64,000 nucleotides of DNA, taken from NCBI GenBank assembly GCA_964587125.1, contig CAZPKC010000011.1, forward strand, positions 1 to 64,000, in the 5' to 3' direction. This document shows, piece after piece, positions 56,869 to 64,000 of the stretch. Under the pieces are notes generated by a model. The model made no database searches. It was not told where the DNA came from and was given only the letters and a program-made list of their open reading frames with translations. The position numbers were made by a program, and so were the translations under genes. Within the stretch, counting starts at the first letter, position 1. Every line of letters begins with the position of its first letter. Origin of the DNA: CAIXLI01 sp964587125 (lineage in GTDB: Bacteria > Pseudomonadota > Alphaproteobacteria > UBA9219).

Positions 56869-57690
56869 TCATCGCCATGCCGCAGACAACATATGGCGGC
56901 GGGCCTGTAGCGTTCTGAGGCGCGGCCTCGCCAGCTTGTGCGGATGCATGCCCGTTGCCGCTTCCAATAATTCCGACAAATCTCTGGCGGTATAATCGAC
57001 TTGGGGAAGCTTCCGAAGATTGACGTATTTTCCCCGCGTTATGAATACGGTCATCATGCCGGCTTTTTTCGCAAATTTCAGGCTTTCTTTGGAATCGTCG
57101 GCCATAACCATCATCTTGGGACAATGCCCTTCCTTCTTGATGACATGCACAAAAGGCGCGGTGGATTCCGTTTTTCTCTGATATCCGACATCTTCGAGAG
57201 CGGTAATTGTTGTTTCGTCCGGGAAAAAAGAGCCCAAATTCAGATAATCCAAAACGCGTCCCGACCATTCCCTTCCGCCATGAGTCAGAATCCCATATGG
57301 CATTTTTAGTTTCTTGAATCTCGAAGGGAGCCTTTTGTCGATGTGTATAATGCTCGTATCGCAATGCGCGTGGTAGCGCGTGTGCAATTCCTCAAGATCG
57401 ACGCCGTAGCGATCAACGAATATCTGGAGGCTGTAGCGGTGGGTGTTCCACGAATCCCACGCGATTTCCACGCCTCTTTTTTCCGACACAGGACAACCGC
57501 AATCAATCGCCGCTTGCGCGACGGCAATGGCGTAGGTGTCGAGTATCTCTTGCGTCAGCCGATAAAATACGCCGTCGAGATCGAGTGAAATATATTTGCG
57601 TCTCGAAATCGCCTCGGCAAGAGCGTTTTTGACAAATGGCAAAATAAACTCCTTATAAAATTTCTTATCTTCTAAATACTCATCCCGCAT
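56869..57690 (-). CDS. HAD-superfamily hydrolase
   Basis: Nucleophile motif DLDGVFY near 37-43, motif II THGG near 136-139, and motif IV ADDSKESLKFAKKAGM near 198-213 define a HAD phosphatase. The helical cap and the 273-residue length resemble phosphoglycolate phosphatase/pyrimidine 5'-nucleotidase-type enzymes. The substrate is unknown. The ribosome site AGGAAGG lies right before the ATG. The extended basic C-terminus (HKLARPRLRTLQARRHML) is unusual for the family and may be incidental. Confidence 0.78.
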   Translation of the reverse strand: MRDEYLEDKKFYKEFILPFVKNALAEAISRRKYISLDLDGVFYRLTQEILDTYAIAVAQAAIDCGCPVSEKRGVEIAWDSWNTHRYSLQIFVDRYGVDLEELHTRYHAHCDTSIIHIDKRLPSRFKKLKMPYGILTHGGREWSGRVLDYLNLGSFFPDETTITALEDVGYQRKTESTAPFVHVIKKEGHCPKMMVMADDSKESLKFAKKAGMMTVFITRGKYVNLRKLPQVDYTARDLSELLEAATGMHPHKLARPRLRTLQARRHMLSAAWR

Positions 57691-57773
57691 CCTTCCTCTT
57701 GCGGGGAAGGATCATTAATTTCATTTTCGAACGCCTAACATAATGTCCTTTGCATTGAATCCCAAATACTTTC

Positions 57774-58514
57774 TTAGATCATCGCCATTCCGCCGTTAAT
57801 ATGCAGCGTTTGGCCCGTGATGTAGCGCGCTTCCTCGGATGCCAGAAAAGCGACGCCGTTAGCGACATCCTGCGGCGAGCCTATTGCGCCCATCGGGATT
57901 CCGGCCAGAATTTTAGCTCTTTGCTCGTCGTTCAAAGCGTCGGTCATCGCCGAAGCGATGAATCCGGGCGCGATGCAATTAACCGTGATGTTGCGCGAGG
58001 CTATTTCCTGCGCCATAGATTTGCTCATCGCGATCAGGCCCGCTTTCGAGGCGGCGTAGTTCGCCTGCCCCGCGTTGCCCGTCACGCCGACGACGGACGC
58101 GATGCTGACGATGCGTCCCCACCGGCGCGACATCATGCCTTTGAGCGCGGCGCGCGAAAGGCGGAACGCAGCGGCAAGATTAACGTTAAGAACCAAATCC
58201 CAATCTTCGTCCTTCATGCGCATCGCCAGTCCGTCGCGAGCCAAGCCTGCGTTGTTAACCAGAATATCGACGACGCCGCCCAGTTGCGCTTCGGCTTCCT
58301 TAATCAAAACTGCGGGAACGGCGGGATCGGACAGATTTCCTGCGGCGATAAACGCGCGGTCGCCCAGTTCCGTTTTCAGGGAAGCCAGCAATTCGGCTTT
58401 CATGTCCGACAAGACGACTTTGGCTCCCTGCGCGTGAAGAGTCTTGGCAATTGCTTGTCCAAGGCCACCCGAAGCGCCTGTAACTAGAGCATTTTTTCCT
58501 GAGAGCGAGAACAT
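57774..58514 (-). CDS. fabG: 3-oxoacyl-ACP reductase
   Basis: Short-chain dehydrogenase that reduces 3-ketoacyl-ACP in fatty-acid synthesis. The 246 residues have TGASGGLG at 12-19, NNAG near 87-90 and the Ser140-Tyr153-Lys157 triad, as in FabG. The fabD and acpP genes usually next to it are not here. It faces a REP-like repeat on its upstream side. Confidence 0.93.
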   Translation of the reverse strand: MFSLSGKNALVTGASGGLGQAIAKTLHAQGAKVVLSDMKAELLASLKTELGDRAFIAAGNLSDPAVPAVLIKEAEAQLGGVVDILVNNAGLARDGLAMRMKDEDWDLVLNVNLAAAFRLSRAALKGMMSRRWGRIVSIASVVGVTGNAGQANYAASKAGLIAMSKSMAQEIASRNITVNCIAPGFIASAMTDALNDEQRAKILAGIPMGAIGSPQDVANGVAFLASEEARYITGQTLHINGGMAMI

Positions 58515-58844
58515 GAAGGACCCCGTGTTGATGGAAAAGGAACGTTGGGTTCTTGCATAACTACAAAAAAAAGAAAATGGGATCCCCGCTTTCGCGGGGA
58601 TGACGATGATTTTATATAGGTATGGGTATAATTTTTAACTGTAATTTCATAGCGTTAGAATGAATTTTTATCCTTTTTTCCTGTGCCCGCCGTATAGTAA
58701 GCATTGTTGCATGAAAGTAACGCGTCGCTTGCATTTTCGCTTCCAGAAGGGGTAATCGTTCAGAATCATACCCTTGAAATGCTAGAAGTTAAAGTTGCGC
58801 CCGTAAATCAGGATATCGGGGCAAGAATTGCTTAACCGGAGAAG
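58515..58844. other. 330-bp gap between divergent fabG and dxs
   Basis: Contains the REP-like copy at 58579-58605 and AT-rich sequence that probably holds promoters for both directions. A 14-codon ATG reading frame at 58711 (MKVTRRLHFRFQKG) is too short to call. Nothing else seen. Confidence 0.5.
58579..58605 (+). repeat. REP-like palindrome, short form
   Basis: ATCCCCGC (58582-58589) pairs with GCGGGGAT (58594-58601) around TTTC. The trailing TGACG is that of the family; the stem has CCCC where others have CCGG. It is the short form, like 31041-31066. Confidence 0.7.
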
Positions 58845-60899
58845 TTGTTGAAAAAAACACCCAAAACTAAGTCTGCCGAGTGCGCGCCGCGACGCAAAGG
58901 CGCGATTGACGACGTGTGCGAGATCGAAGCCGCAGAACCCGCGGACATCAAAGTCGCGCCCGGAAGGCCGGTTACGCCTCTTCTGGATAAAATACGGATT
59001 CCGGAAGATTTACGGAAATTGCCGCCCGATGTGTTGCAGAAGGTTGCCGACGAGTTGCGCGCCGAAACGATCGACGCGGTTTCCGTCACCGGCGGCCATT
59101 TGGGCGCGGGCCTGGGCGTCGTCGAGCTGACGGTCGCGCTTCATTACGTCTTCAATACGCCCGAAGACATCGTCATTTGGGACGTCAGCCATCAGGCTTA
59201 TCCGCACAAGATTTTGACCGGACGCCGCGATCGTATCCGCACGTTACGTCAGGGCGGAGGCCTTTCCGGTTTTTGCAGGCGCTCGGAAAGCGATTACGAC
59301 GCCTTTGGCGCGGGGCATAGTTCCACGTCGATTTCGGCGGCTTTAGGATATGCGATCGGCCGCGATTTCAGGGGCAAGAAAAACAATGTCATCGCCGTGA
59401 TCGGCGACGGTTCCATCAGCGCGGGCATGGCTTACGAGGCGATGAACAACGCCGGAACCTCGAATTCGCGTTTGATCGTCATTTTAAACGACAACGACAT
59501 GTCGATCTCTCCGCCCGTGGGCGCGATGAGCGCATATTTGTCGCGCATCGTTTCGTCGAAGGAATACCGCGGCCTGCGCTCCGTCGCCAAGGAATTCGCG
59601 AAACTGTTTCCCCGCCGCCTGACCGAAGCGGCGCGCAAGGCCGAGCATTACGCGCGCGGGATGGTCACGGGCGGCACGTTGTTCGAGGAATTCGGCTTCT
59701 ATTACGTCGGCCCCATCGACGGGCATAATCTGGAGCATCTCGTCCCCGTCCTTGAAAACGTGCGCGACGATCCGCAAGGCGGCCCTGTCCTCATCCACAT
59801 CGTAACGGAAAAGGGCAAAGGCTATTTGCCCGCCGAAAACGCCGCCGATAAGCTCCATGCCGTTCAGCCGCATTTTAATATCGTTAAGACCGAGGCTGAA
59901 AAGGCAGCAGAGAAGCCGAAGGTTTCCATTCCGTCCTATACCAAGGTCTTTGCGGAAGCGCTCGTCGACGAGGCCGGACGCGACGATAAAATTCTGGCGG
60001 TTACGGCGGCCATGGCGGCAGGAACCGGATTGGACCTTTTCGGAAAGAAATTTCCCGAACGCCTTTTCGACGTGGGCATCGCCGAGCAGCACGCCGTGAC
60101 TTTCTCCGCCGGCCTCGCCTGCGAGGGATTCAAGCCATTCTGCGCCATTTATTCGAGCTTTATGCAGCGCGCCTACGACCAGCTCGTGCACGACGTGGTT
60201 CTGCAGAAGCTTCCCGTGCGATTCATCCTCGACCGCGCGGGCCTCGTCGGCGGAGACGGGCCGACGCACGCGGGAATGTTCGATCTCGCTTATCTTTGTT
60301 GCTTGCCGAATATGATCGTCATGGCGCCGTCGGACGAGGCCGAATTGACGGACATGGTCGCGACGGCGGTTTTGGTGGATGATTTACCCACCGCCGTGCG
60401 TTTTCCGCGCGGCGAGGGCATAGGCGTCAAGCGTCCCCTGCGCGGACAAATTCTGGCTATCGGCAAAGGCCGCATTATCGAGGAAGGAAACAAGATCGCG
60501 CTTGTCAATCTGGGCACGCGCCTTGCCGAATGCCGCAAGGCTGCCGCAGTTCTGGATGCGCGCGGCATCAGCACAACCGTCGCCGACATGCGTTTCGCGA
60601 AGCCCATCGATTTCGACATGATTTCGCGCCTCGCTTCCGAGCATGAGGCGATGATCGTCATCGAGGAAGGCTCTGCGGGCGGCTTTGGCGCGCATGTTCT
60701 GCATCATCTGGCGAACGTTGGCGCTCTGGATAAGGGCTTGAAAATCCGCCTGATGAATTTGCCAGATATGTTTCAGGATCAGGACTCCCCCGTCAAACAG
60801 TACGAACAGGCGGGGCTGAATGCGCATCATATCGTGGCCAAGGCTCTCGAAGCGTTGGGCGCGGACGAAGAGCAAATCGCGGCGGCGGCAATCGCATGA
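58845..60899 (+). CDS. dxs: 1-deoxy-D-xylulose-5-phosphate synthase
   Basis: First step of the MEP isoprenoid pathway: pyruvate plus glyceraldehyde-3-phosphate. The 684 residues have a thiamine-diphosphate loop (GDGSISAGMAYEAMNNAG), DRAGLVGGDGPTHAG near 464-478, and the three transketolase-type domains. The N-terminus has a 45-residue extension rich in charged residues before the usual start (RIPEDLRKL). The start is TTG at 58845 after GGAG. The following HpnM-like gene overlaps it, so isoprenoid/hopanoid supply and envelope lipid handling may be linked. Confidence 0.96.
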   Translation: MLKKTPKTKSAECAPRRKGAIDDVCEIEAAEPADIKVAPGRPVTPLLDKIRIPEDLRKLPPDVLQKVADELRAETIDAVSVTGGHLGAGLGVVELTVALHYVFNTPEDIVIWDVSHQAYPHKILTGRRDRIRTLRQGGGLSGFCRRSESDYDAFGAGHSSTSISAALGYAIGRDFRGKKNNVIAVIGDGSISAGMAYEAMNNAGTSNSRLIVILNDNDMSISPPVGAMSAYLSRIVSSKEYRGLRSVAKEFAKLFPRRLTEAARKAEHYARGMVTGGTLFEEFGFYYVGPIDGHNLEHLVPVLENVRDDPQGGPVLIHIVTEKGKGYLPAENAADKLHAVQPHFNIVKTEAEKAAEKPKVSIPSYTKVFAEALVDEAGRDDKILAVTAAMAAGTGLDLFGKKFPERLFDVGIAEQHAVTFSAGLACEGFKPFCAIYSSFMQRAYDQLVHDVVLQKLPVRFILDRAGLVGGDGPTHAGMFDLAYLCCLPNMIVMAPSDEAELTDMVATAVLVDDLPTAVRFPRGEGIGVKRPLRGQILAIGKGRIIEEGNKIALVNLGTRLAECRKAAAVLDARGISTTVADMRFAKPIDFDMISRLASEHEAMIVIEEGSAGGFGAHVLHHLANVGALDKGLKIRLMNLPDMFQDQDSPVKQYEQAGLNAHHIVAKALEALGADEEQIAAAAIA

Positions 60900-60913
60900 A
60901 AGGAACGGTAAAC

Positions 60914-61522
60914 ATGACTTTCATCCGCCGTTTTTTGGCTGTGATCGCCGTTTTGGGATTGTTTATTCCCCTTCCCGCAAGCGCCGACACGCCCGCGCAA
61001 GCTGTGATCCGAGGATTTTACGCGCAACTGGTCTCGACGATGAAACAGGGCGCGCAACTTGGATTTAGCGGACGCTATAAGAAGCTTGCCCCCCTTATTC
61101 AGGCGTCGTTCGACCTGCCTTTAATGACGCGCATGGCCGTCGGCTCCGGCTGGACGGACGCGTCTTTAACCGAACAGAACGATCTCGTCGCCGCATTTTC
61201 CGATTTCAGCATCTCCACCTACGCCAACCAGTTTGCCTCCTACGACGGCGAAGAATTCATCGTCATTGGCGAAAAAACCTCCGCGAACGGCGTCATCGTC
61301 GAAACAACGCTCAAGCCGAAAACGGGCGACGCCGTCACGCTCAATTACCTGATGCGCGCGGACGGCAAGGGCCCATACCGCATCGTTGACGTGTACATGA
61401 ACGGCACGATCAGCCAATTGGCGACGCGGCGCGGCGAATTTTCGTCCATAGCCAGACGCGAGGGCATCCCCGCTTTGGTTAATTCGCTCCAAGAAAAAGC
61501 GAAGCAGATGGGCGCGTCGTAA
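60914..61522 (+). CDS. HpnM/MlaC-like periplasmic lipid-binding protein
   Basis: A signal peptide (about 1-24, ending ASADT) precedes a domain of the toluene-tolerance (Ttg2D/MlaC/HpnM) family: FYAQLVSTMKQG near 33-44, LPLMTRMAVGSGW near 64-76 and YRIVDVYMNGTI near 152-163. The family binds phospholipids or hopanoids in the periplasm. An ATG at 60896 overlaps the dxs stop and adds six residues; I use 60914, which has AAAGGAACGG upstream and starts the signal peptide (MTFIRRFL). Transcribed with dxs. Confidence 0.8.
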   Translation: MTFIRRFLAVIAVLGLFIPLPASADTPAQAVIRGFYAQLVSTMKQGAQLGFSGRYKKLAPLIQASFDLPLMTRMAVGSGWTDASLTEQNDLVAAFSDFSISTYANQFASYDGEEFIVIGEKTSANGVIVETTLKPKTGDAVTLNYLMRADGKGPYRIVDVYMNGTISQLATRRGEFSSIARREGIPALVNSLQEKAKQMGAS

Positions 61523-61526
61523 ATCA

Positions 61527-61566
61527 GATGACAGACGGCGGGTTTTTCTGATATCCGTCTGACATC
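61527..61566. promoter_or_regulatory. Intercistronic hairpin
   Basis: GATGACAGACGG (61527-61538) pairs with CCGTCTGACATC (61555-61566) with one A-A mismatch. Lies between the HpnM-like and GH17-GT2 genes. Related GATGTCAGACGGCGGGT occurs near 3833. Confidence 0.5.
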
Positions 61567-61584
61567 CGTCATTCGGCTCGCACC

Positions 61585-64000
61585 ATGCTTCGCAACTTCA
61601 TTCCTATCACCGCGCTCGTTCTTCTCGCCAATTTCGCCGTGTGGGCTTTGGTCAATCAAAGCGTTTCCGAGCGCGCGTGGGGCGGCGTCATCAACGGCAT
61701 GTCTTATAGCGGCTATCAGGCCGGAGACGCCGACAGTCGCTTGACGGACGAGGACATTGACCGCGATATGGCGACGCTCGCGGGGCAAACGGCCGCGATC
61801 CGCACCTACAGCGTCAACGACGGGCTCGACCGCATCGTGCCGATTGCGGGACGGCACGGCATCGACGTCAATCTCGGCGTTTGGCTTTCGGGCGACGACG
61901 CCAAGAACAAGGAAGAACTGGCGCGGGCGCTTGACGTCGCGCGGGCCAATCCGAACGTCAAGAAACTGATCGTCGGCAACGAAACGTTGCTGCGCGAGGA
62001 TATCAAGATCGATCAGCTGATCGGCTTCATCGAGGCGGCCAAAAGGCAAATTGGCATTCCCGTCACGACGGCGGAGCCTTGGCATATCTGGCTGAAATAT
62101 CCGCAACTGGCGGACAGCGTCGATTTCATCACCGTCCATATCCTCCCCTACTGGGAAGGCGTGCCCGAAGAAGGCGCGTTGGGTTACCTGATGTACCGCT
62201 ATCGCCAGTTGGCGACGGCGTTCCCGGGCAAGCATATCTATATCGGGGAAGTCGGATGGCCCTCCGAAGGACAATGGGTCAAGGGCGCGGAGCCTTCCCT
62301 CGTCAACGAGGCGAAGTTTATCCGCGACTTTCTGAACATCGCCAGCGCCGAACGCCTGGACTACTCTATCGTCGAATCCTTCGATGAACCGTGGAAGCGC
62401 GGCATCGAAGGCACCGTCGGCGCGCATTGGGGATTGTGGGACATCCATCGCGCGCCGAAATTTTCCATGAGCGGTTCGATAGCCGAATCTTCGCGCTGGC
62501 TTTGGGGCTGTCTTTTTGCTTCCTTGCTCACGCTGTTTCCGATCCAATGGTTCCTGCGGCGCAAGCATTACCTGAATTTCAAGGGGCAATTATTTTACGC
62601 CGCCCTTATCCAGATCGTTGCGAGCGTGTTCGTGTGGGCAATCATGGCCGCGTTGGCCGAGCGCATTCTGAACAGCAATCTCGTGGCGTGGGCCGTGCTT
62701 TTGGGCGCGCAAATCATTTTGCTGGCGTTGCTTCTGGTTGACGGCCTCGAACTGGCCGAAGTTCTGTGGACGCGGGAACACCGCCGCCATTTTGACCCAT
62801 ATAAAGACTGGGTCCCTCCGCCGGACGCGCCGAAAGTTTCCATCCACGTGGCTTGTTTTAACGAACCTCCCCAAATGGTGAGGGAGACGCTCGACGCATT
62901 GGCAAAGCTCGACTATCCGAATTTTGAAGTGCTGGTCGTCGACAACAACACGGAAGACGAAGCGGTATGGAAGCCGATCGAAGCCGCTTGCGCCGAACTG
63001 GGGGAACGTTTTCATTTTTTCCACTTGCCGAAATGGCCCGGATACAAAGCGGGCGCGTTGAACTTCGCTTTGACGAAAACGGCAAGCGACGCCGCGATTG
63101 TCGGCGTGATCGATAGCGATTACACCGTCAGCCCCGATTGGCTGCGCGCGACCATTCCTTATTTTTCCAAACCGGAAATCGCTTTCGTTCAAGCGCCGCA
63201 AGATTACCGCGACGAAAACGAAAATGCGTTCAAGCGCATGTGTTATTGGGAATACGCGGGCTTCTTCCATATCGGCATGGTTCAGCGCAACGAGCGCAAC
63301 GCGATTATTCAACACGGCACGATGACATTGATCCGCAAAACGGCGCTGCAAAACGCCGGAGGATGGGCCGAATGGTGCATTTGCGAGGATGCGGAGCTTG
63401 GGCTTCGTTTGTTCGAAAACGGCTACGAGGCCGTTTATATGAATGCGTCGCTCGGCAAGGGATTGATGCCTGACACGTTTAGCGTCTACAAAGCCCAGCG
63501 ATTCCGCTGGGCGTACGGCGCGGCTCAAATCCTGAAGCGGCATTGGCGCTCGCTGGCCGAAGGCGACCGGCTGACGCGAGGGCAGAAATATCATTTCATT
63601 TCGGGCTGGTTGCCGTGGTTCGCGGACGCCGCGCATATTCTTTTCGCCGTGGCCGCTATTATTTGGTCCGTTCTTTTGCTGTTTAAGCTTGTGGAATTTC
63701 CTCCGGCGGTTTTTCTGGTTCCGACGCTCAGCGTTTTTGTCTTTAAAATCGCCGCCGCTTTCATTCTGTATCACGCGAGAGTCAAATGCGGTTGGCGCGA
63801 CCGGCTGGGCGCGGCGGTTGCGGGCATGGGCCTGTCGCACGCCGTAGCGCGGGCCATGTGGCAAGGCATGTTCACGTCGGACAAGCCGTTTTTCCGCACG
63901 CCGAAGTGCGCCGGAAAAGGTCCGGCTTTGCAAGTTCTACTGATGGCGCGCGAAGAACTTGCGTTATTGATTCTGCTGATTGCCTGCGCCGTTTCCGTTC
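61585..64000 (+). CDS. GH17-GT2 fusion, beta-glucan synthase-like (partial)
   Basis: The ATG at 61585 opens a frame that runs to the end of the window (about 805 codons seen). Residues 38-295 match glycoside hydrolase family 17: SYSGYQAGD start, IVGNE near 129-133 (acid residue) and GEVGWPS near 217-223 (second acid). After two or three membrane helices (about 306-400) comes a GT2 domain with DNNTEDEA, DSDYTVSPDW and QRFRWAYGAAQIL (the QxxRW motif). Membrane helices follow. This arrangement matches the NdvB-type beta-1,3-glucan synthases of Pseudomonas and rhizobia. The C-terminus is missing because of the window edge. Confidence 0.85.
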   Translation, partial: MLRNFIPITALVLLANFAVWALVNQSVSERAWGGVINGMSYSGYQAGDADSRLTDEDIDRDMATLAGQTAAIRTYSVNDGLDRIVPIAGRHGIDVNLGVWLSGDDAKNKEELARALDVARANPNVKKLIVGNETLLREDIKIDQLIGFIEAAKRQIGIPVTTAEPWHIWLKYPQLADSVDFITVHILPYWEGVPEEGALGYLMYRYRQLATAFPGKHIYIGEVGWPSEGQWVKGAEPSLVNEAKFIRDFLNIASAERLDYSIVESFDEPWKRGIEGTVGAHWGLWDIHRAPKFSMSGSIAESSRWLWGCLFASLLTLFPIQWFLRRKHYLNFKGQLFYAALIQIVASVFVWAIMAALAERILNSNLVAWAVLLGAQIILLALLLVDGLELAEVLWTREHRRHFDPYKDWVPPPDAPKVSIHVACFNEPPQMVRETLDALAKLDYPNFEVLVVDNNTEDEAVWKPIEAACAELGERFHFFHLPKWPGYKAGALNFALTKTASDAAIVGVIDSDYTVSPDWLRATIPYFSKPEIAFVQAPQDYRDENENAFKRMCYWEYAGFFHIGMVQRNERNAIIQHGTMTLIRKTALQNAGGWAEWCICEDAELGLRLFENGYEAVYMNASLGKGLMPDTFSVYKAQRFRWAYGAAQILKRHWRSLAEGDRLTRGQKYHFISGWLPWFADAAHILFAVAAIIWSVLLLFKLVEFPPAVFLVPTLSVFVFKIAAAFILYHARVKCGWRDRLGAAVAGMGLSHAVARAMWQGMFTSDKPFFRTPKCAGKGPALQVLLMAREELALLILLIACAVSV

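Noticed and set aside
62590..63933. Long minus-strand open frame opposite the GH17-GT2 gene
   Set aside because: Arg/His/Gln-rich product typical of antisense frames in GC-rich genes; the plus-strand frame has clear enzyme motifs.

Overview
The window looks like a stretch of chromosome from a flagellated alphaproteobacterium outside the Rhizobiales/Rhodobacterales/Caulobacterales clade. The evidence is a flagellar operon with FlbD, FlhF and FlhG, a class I (archaeal-type) lysyl-tRNA synthetase, a cysteine-free bL31, an encoded G-1 on tRNA-His (lost in that clade), and DUF3108, UbiB-like and HpnM-like proteins with alphaproteobacterial features. Coding density is high. I see no rRNA, insertion sequence, prophage or CRISPR array. 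The species cannot be named from the sequence alone.

Layout. 0.1-3.8 kb: a Do-family periplasmic protease, tRNA-His and glutamine synthetase. 4.2-15.4 kb: a co-directional flagellar operon fliF-fliG-fliH-fliN-flbD-flhA-flhF-flhG-fliK-like with overlapping or abutting genes. It covers the MS ring, the C ring, the export gate, the number/placement GTPase pair and the sigma54 regulator. fliI-fliJ (export ATPase and chaperone) follow on the opposite strand at 16.1-17.9 kb. 17.9-30.6 kb: housekeeping genes (guaA, tRNA-Leu, class I lysS, rplK-rplA, coaD) mixed with envelope glycosyltransferase-like genes and orphans. 31.4-38.4 kb: gyrA, the overlapping proS-lolC-lolD unit and csaA. 38.6-41.5 kb: a 784-residue protein with one intact LOG/SLOG-type nucleotide-binding domain and probably a second degenerate one, overlapping tag tail to tail. 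41.6-58.5 kb: rpmE, glpX, an MsbA-like exporter, tyrS/anmK, adk-secY, a UbiB-like kinase, a HAD hydrolase and fabG, separated by orphan genes. 58.8-64 kb: dxs, an HpnM/MlaC-like protein and the start of a GH17-GT2 beta-glucan synthase that runs off the window.

Three themes stand out. First, intergenic gaps carry at least eight copies of a palindromic REP-like element. Its ends are conserved (GGATTCC...GGAATGACG) but its inner hairpin differs from copy to copy while still pairing. Second, ribosomal gene clusters that are usually conserved are broken up: rplK-rplA stand without nusG or rplJL-rpoBC, and secY-adk stand without rplO or rpsM. Third, two translation enzymes are of archaeal or eukaryotic type (class I LysRS and a ProRS ending in Tyr). 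The best candidate for undescribed biology is the tandem LOG-like protein at 38607-40961. Many small orphan genes with good ribosome-binding sites sit at operon boundaries and have no function I can assign.
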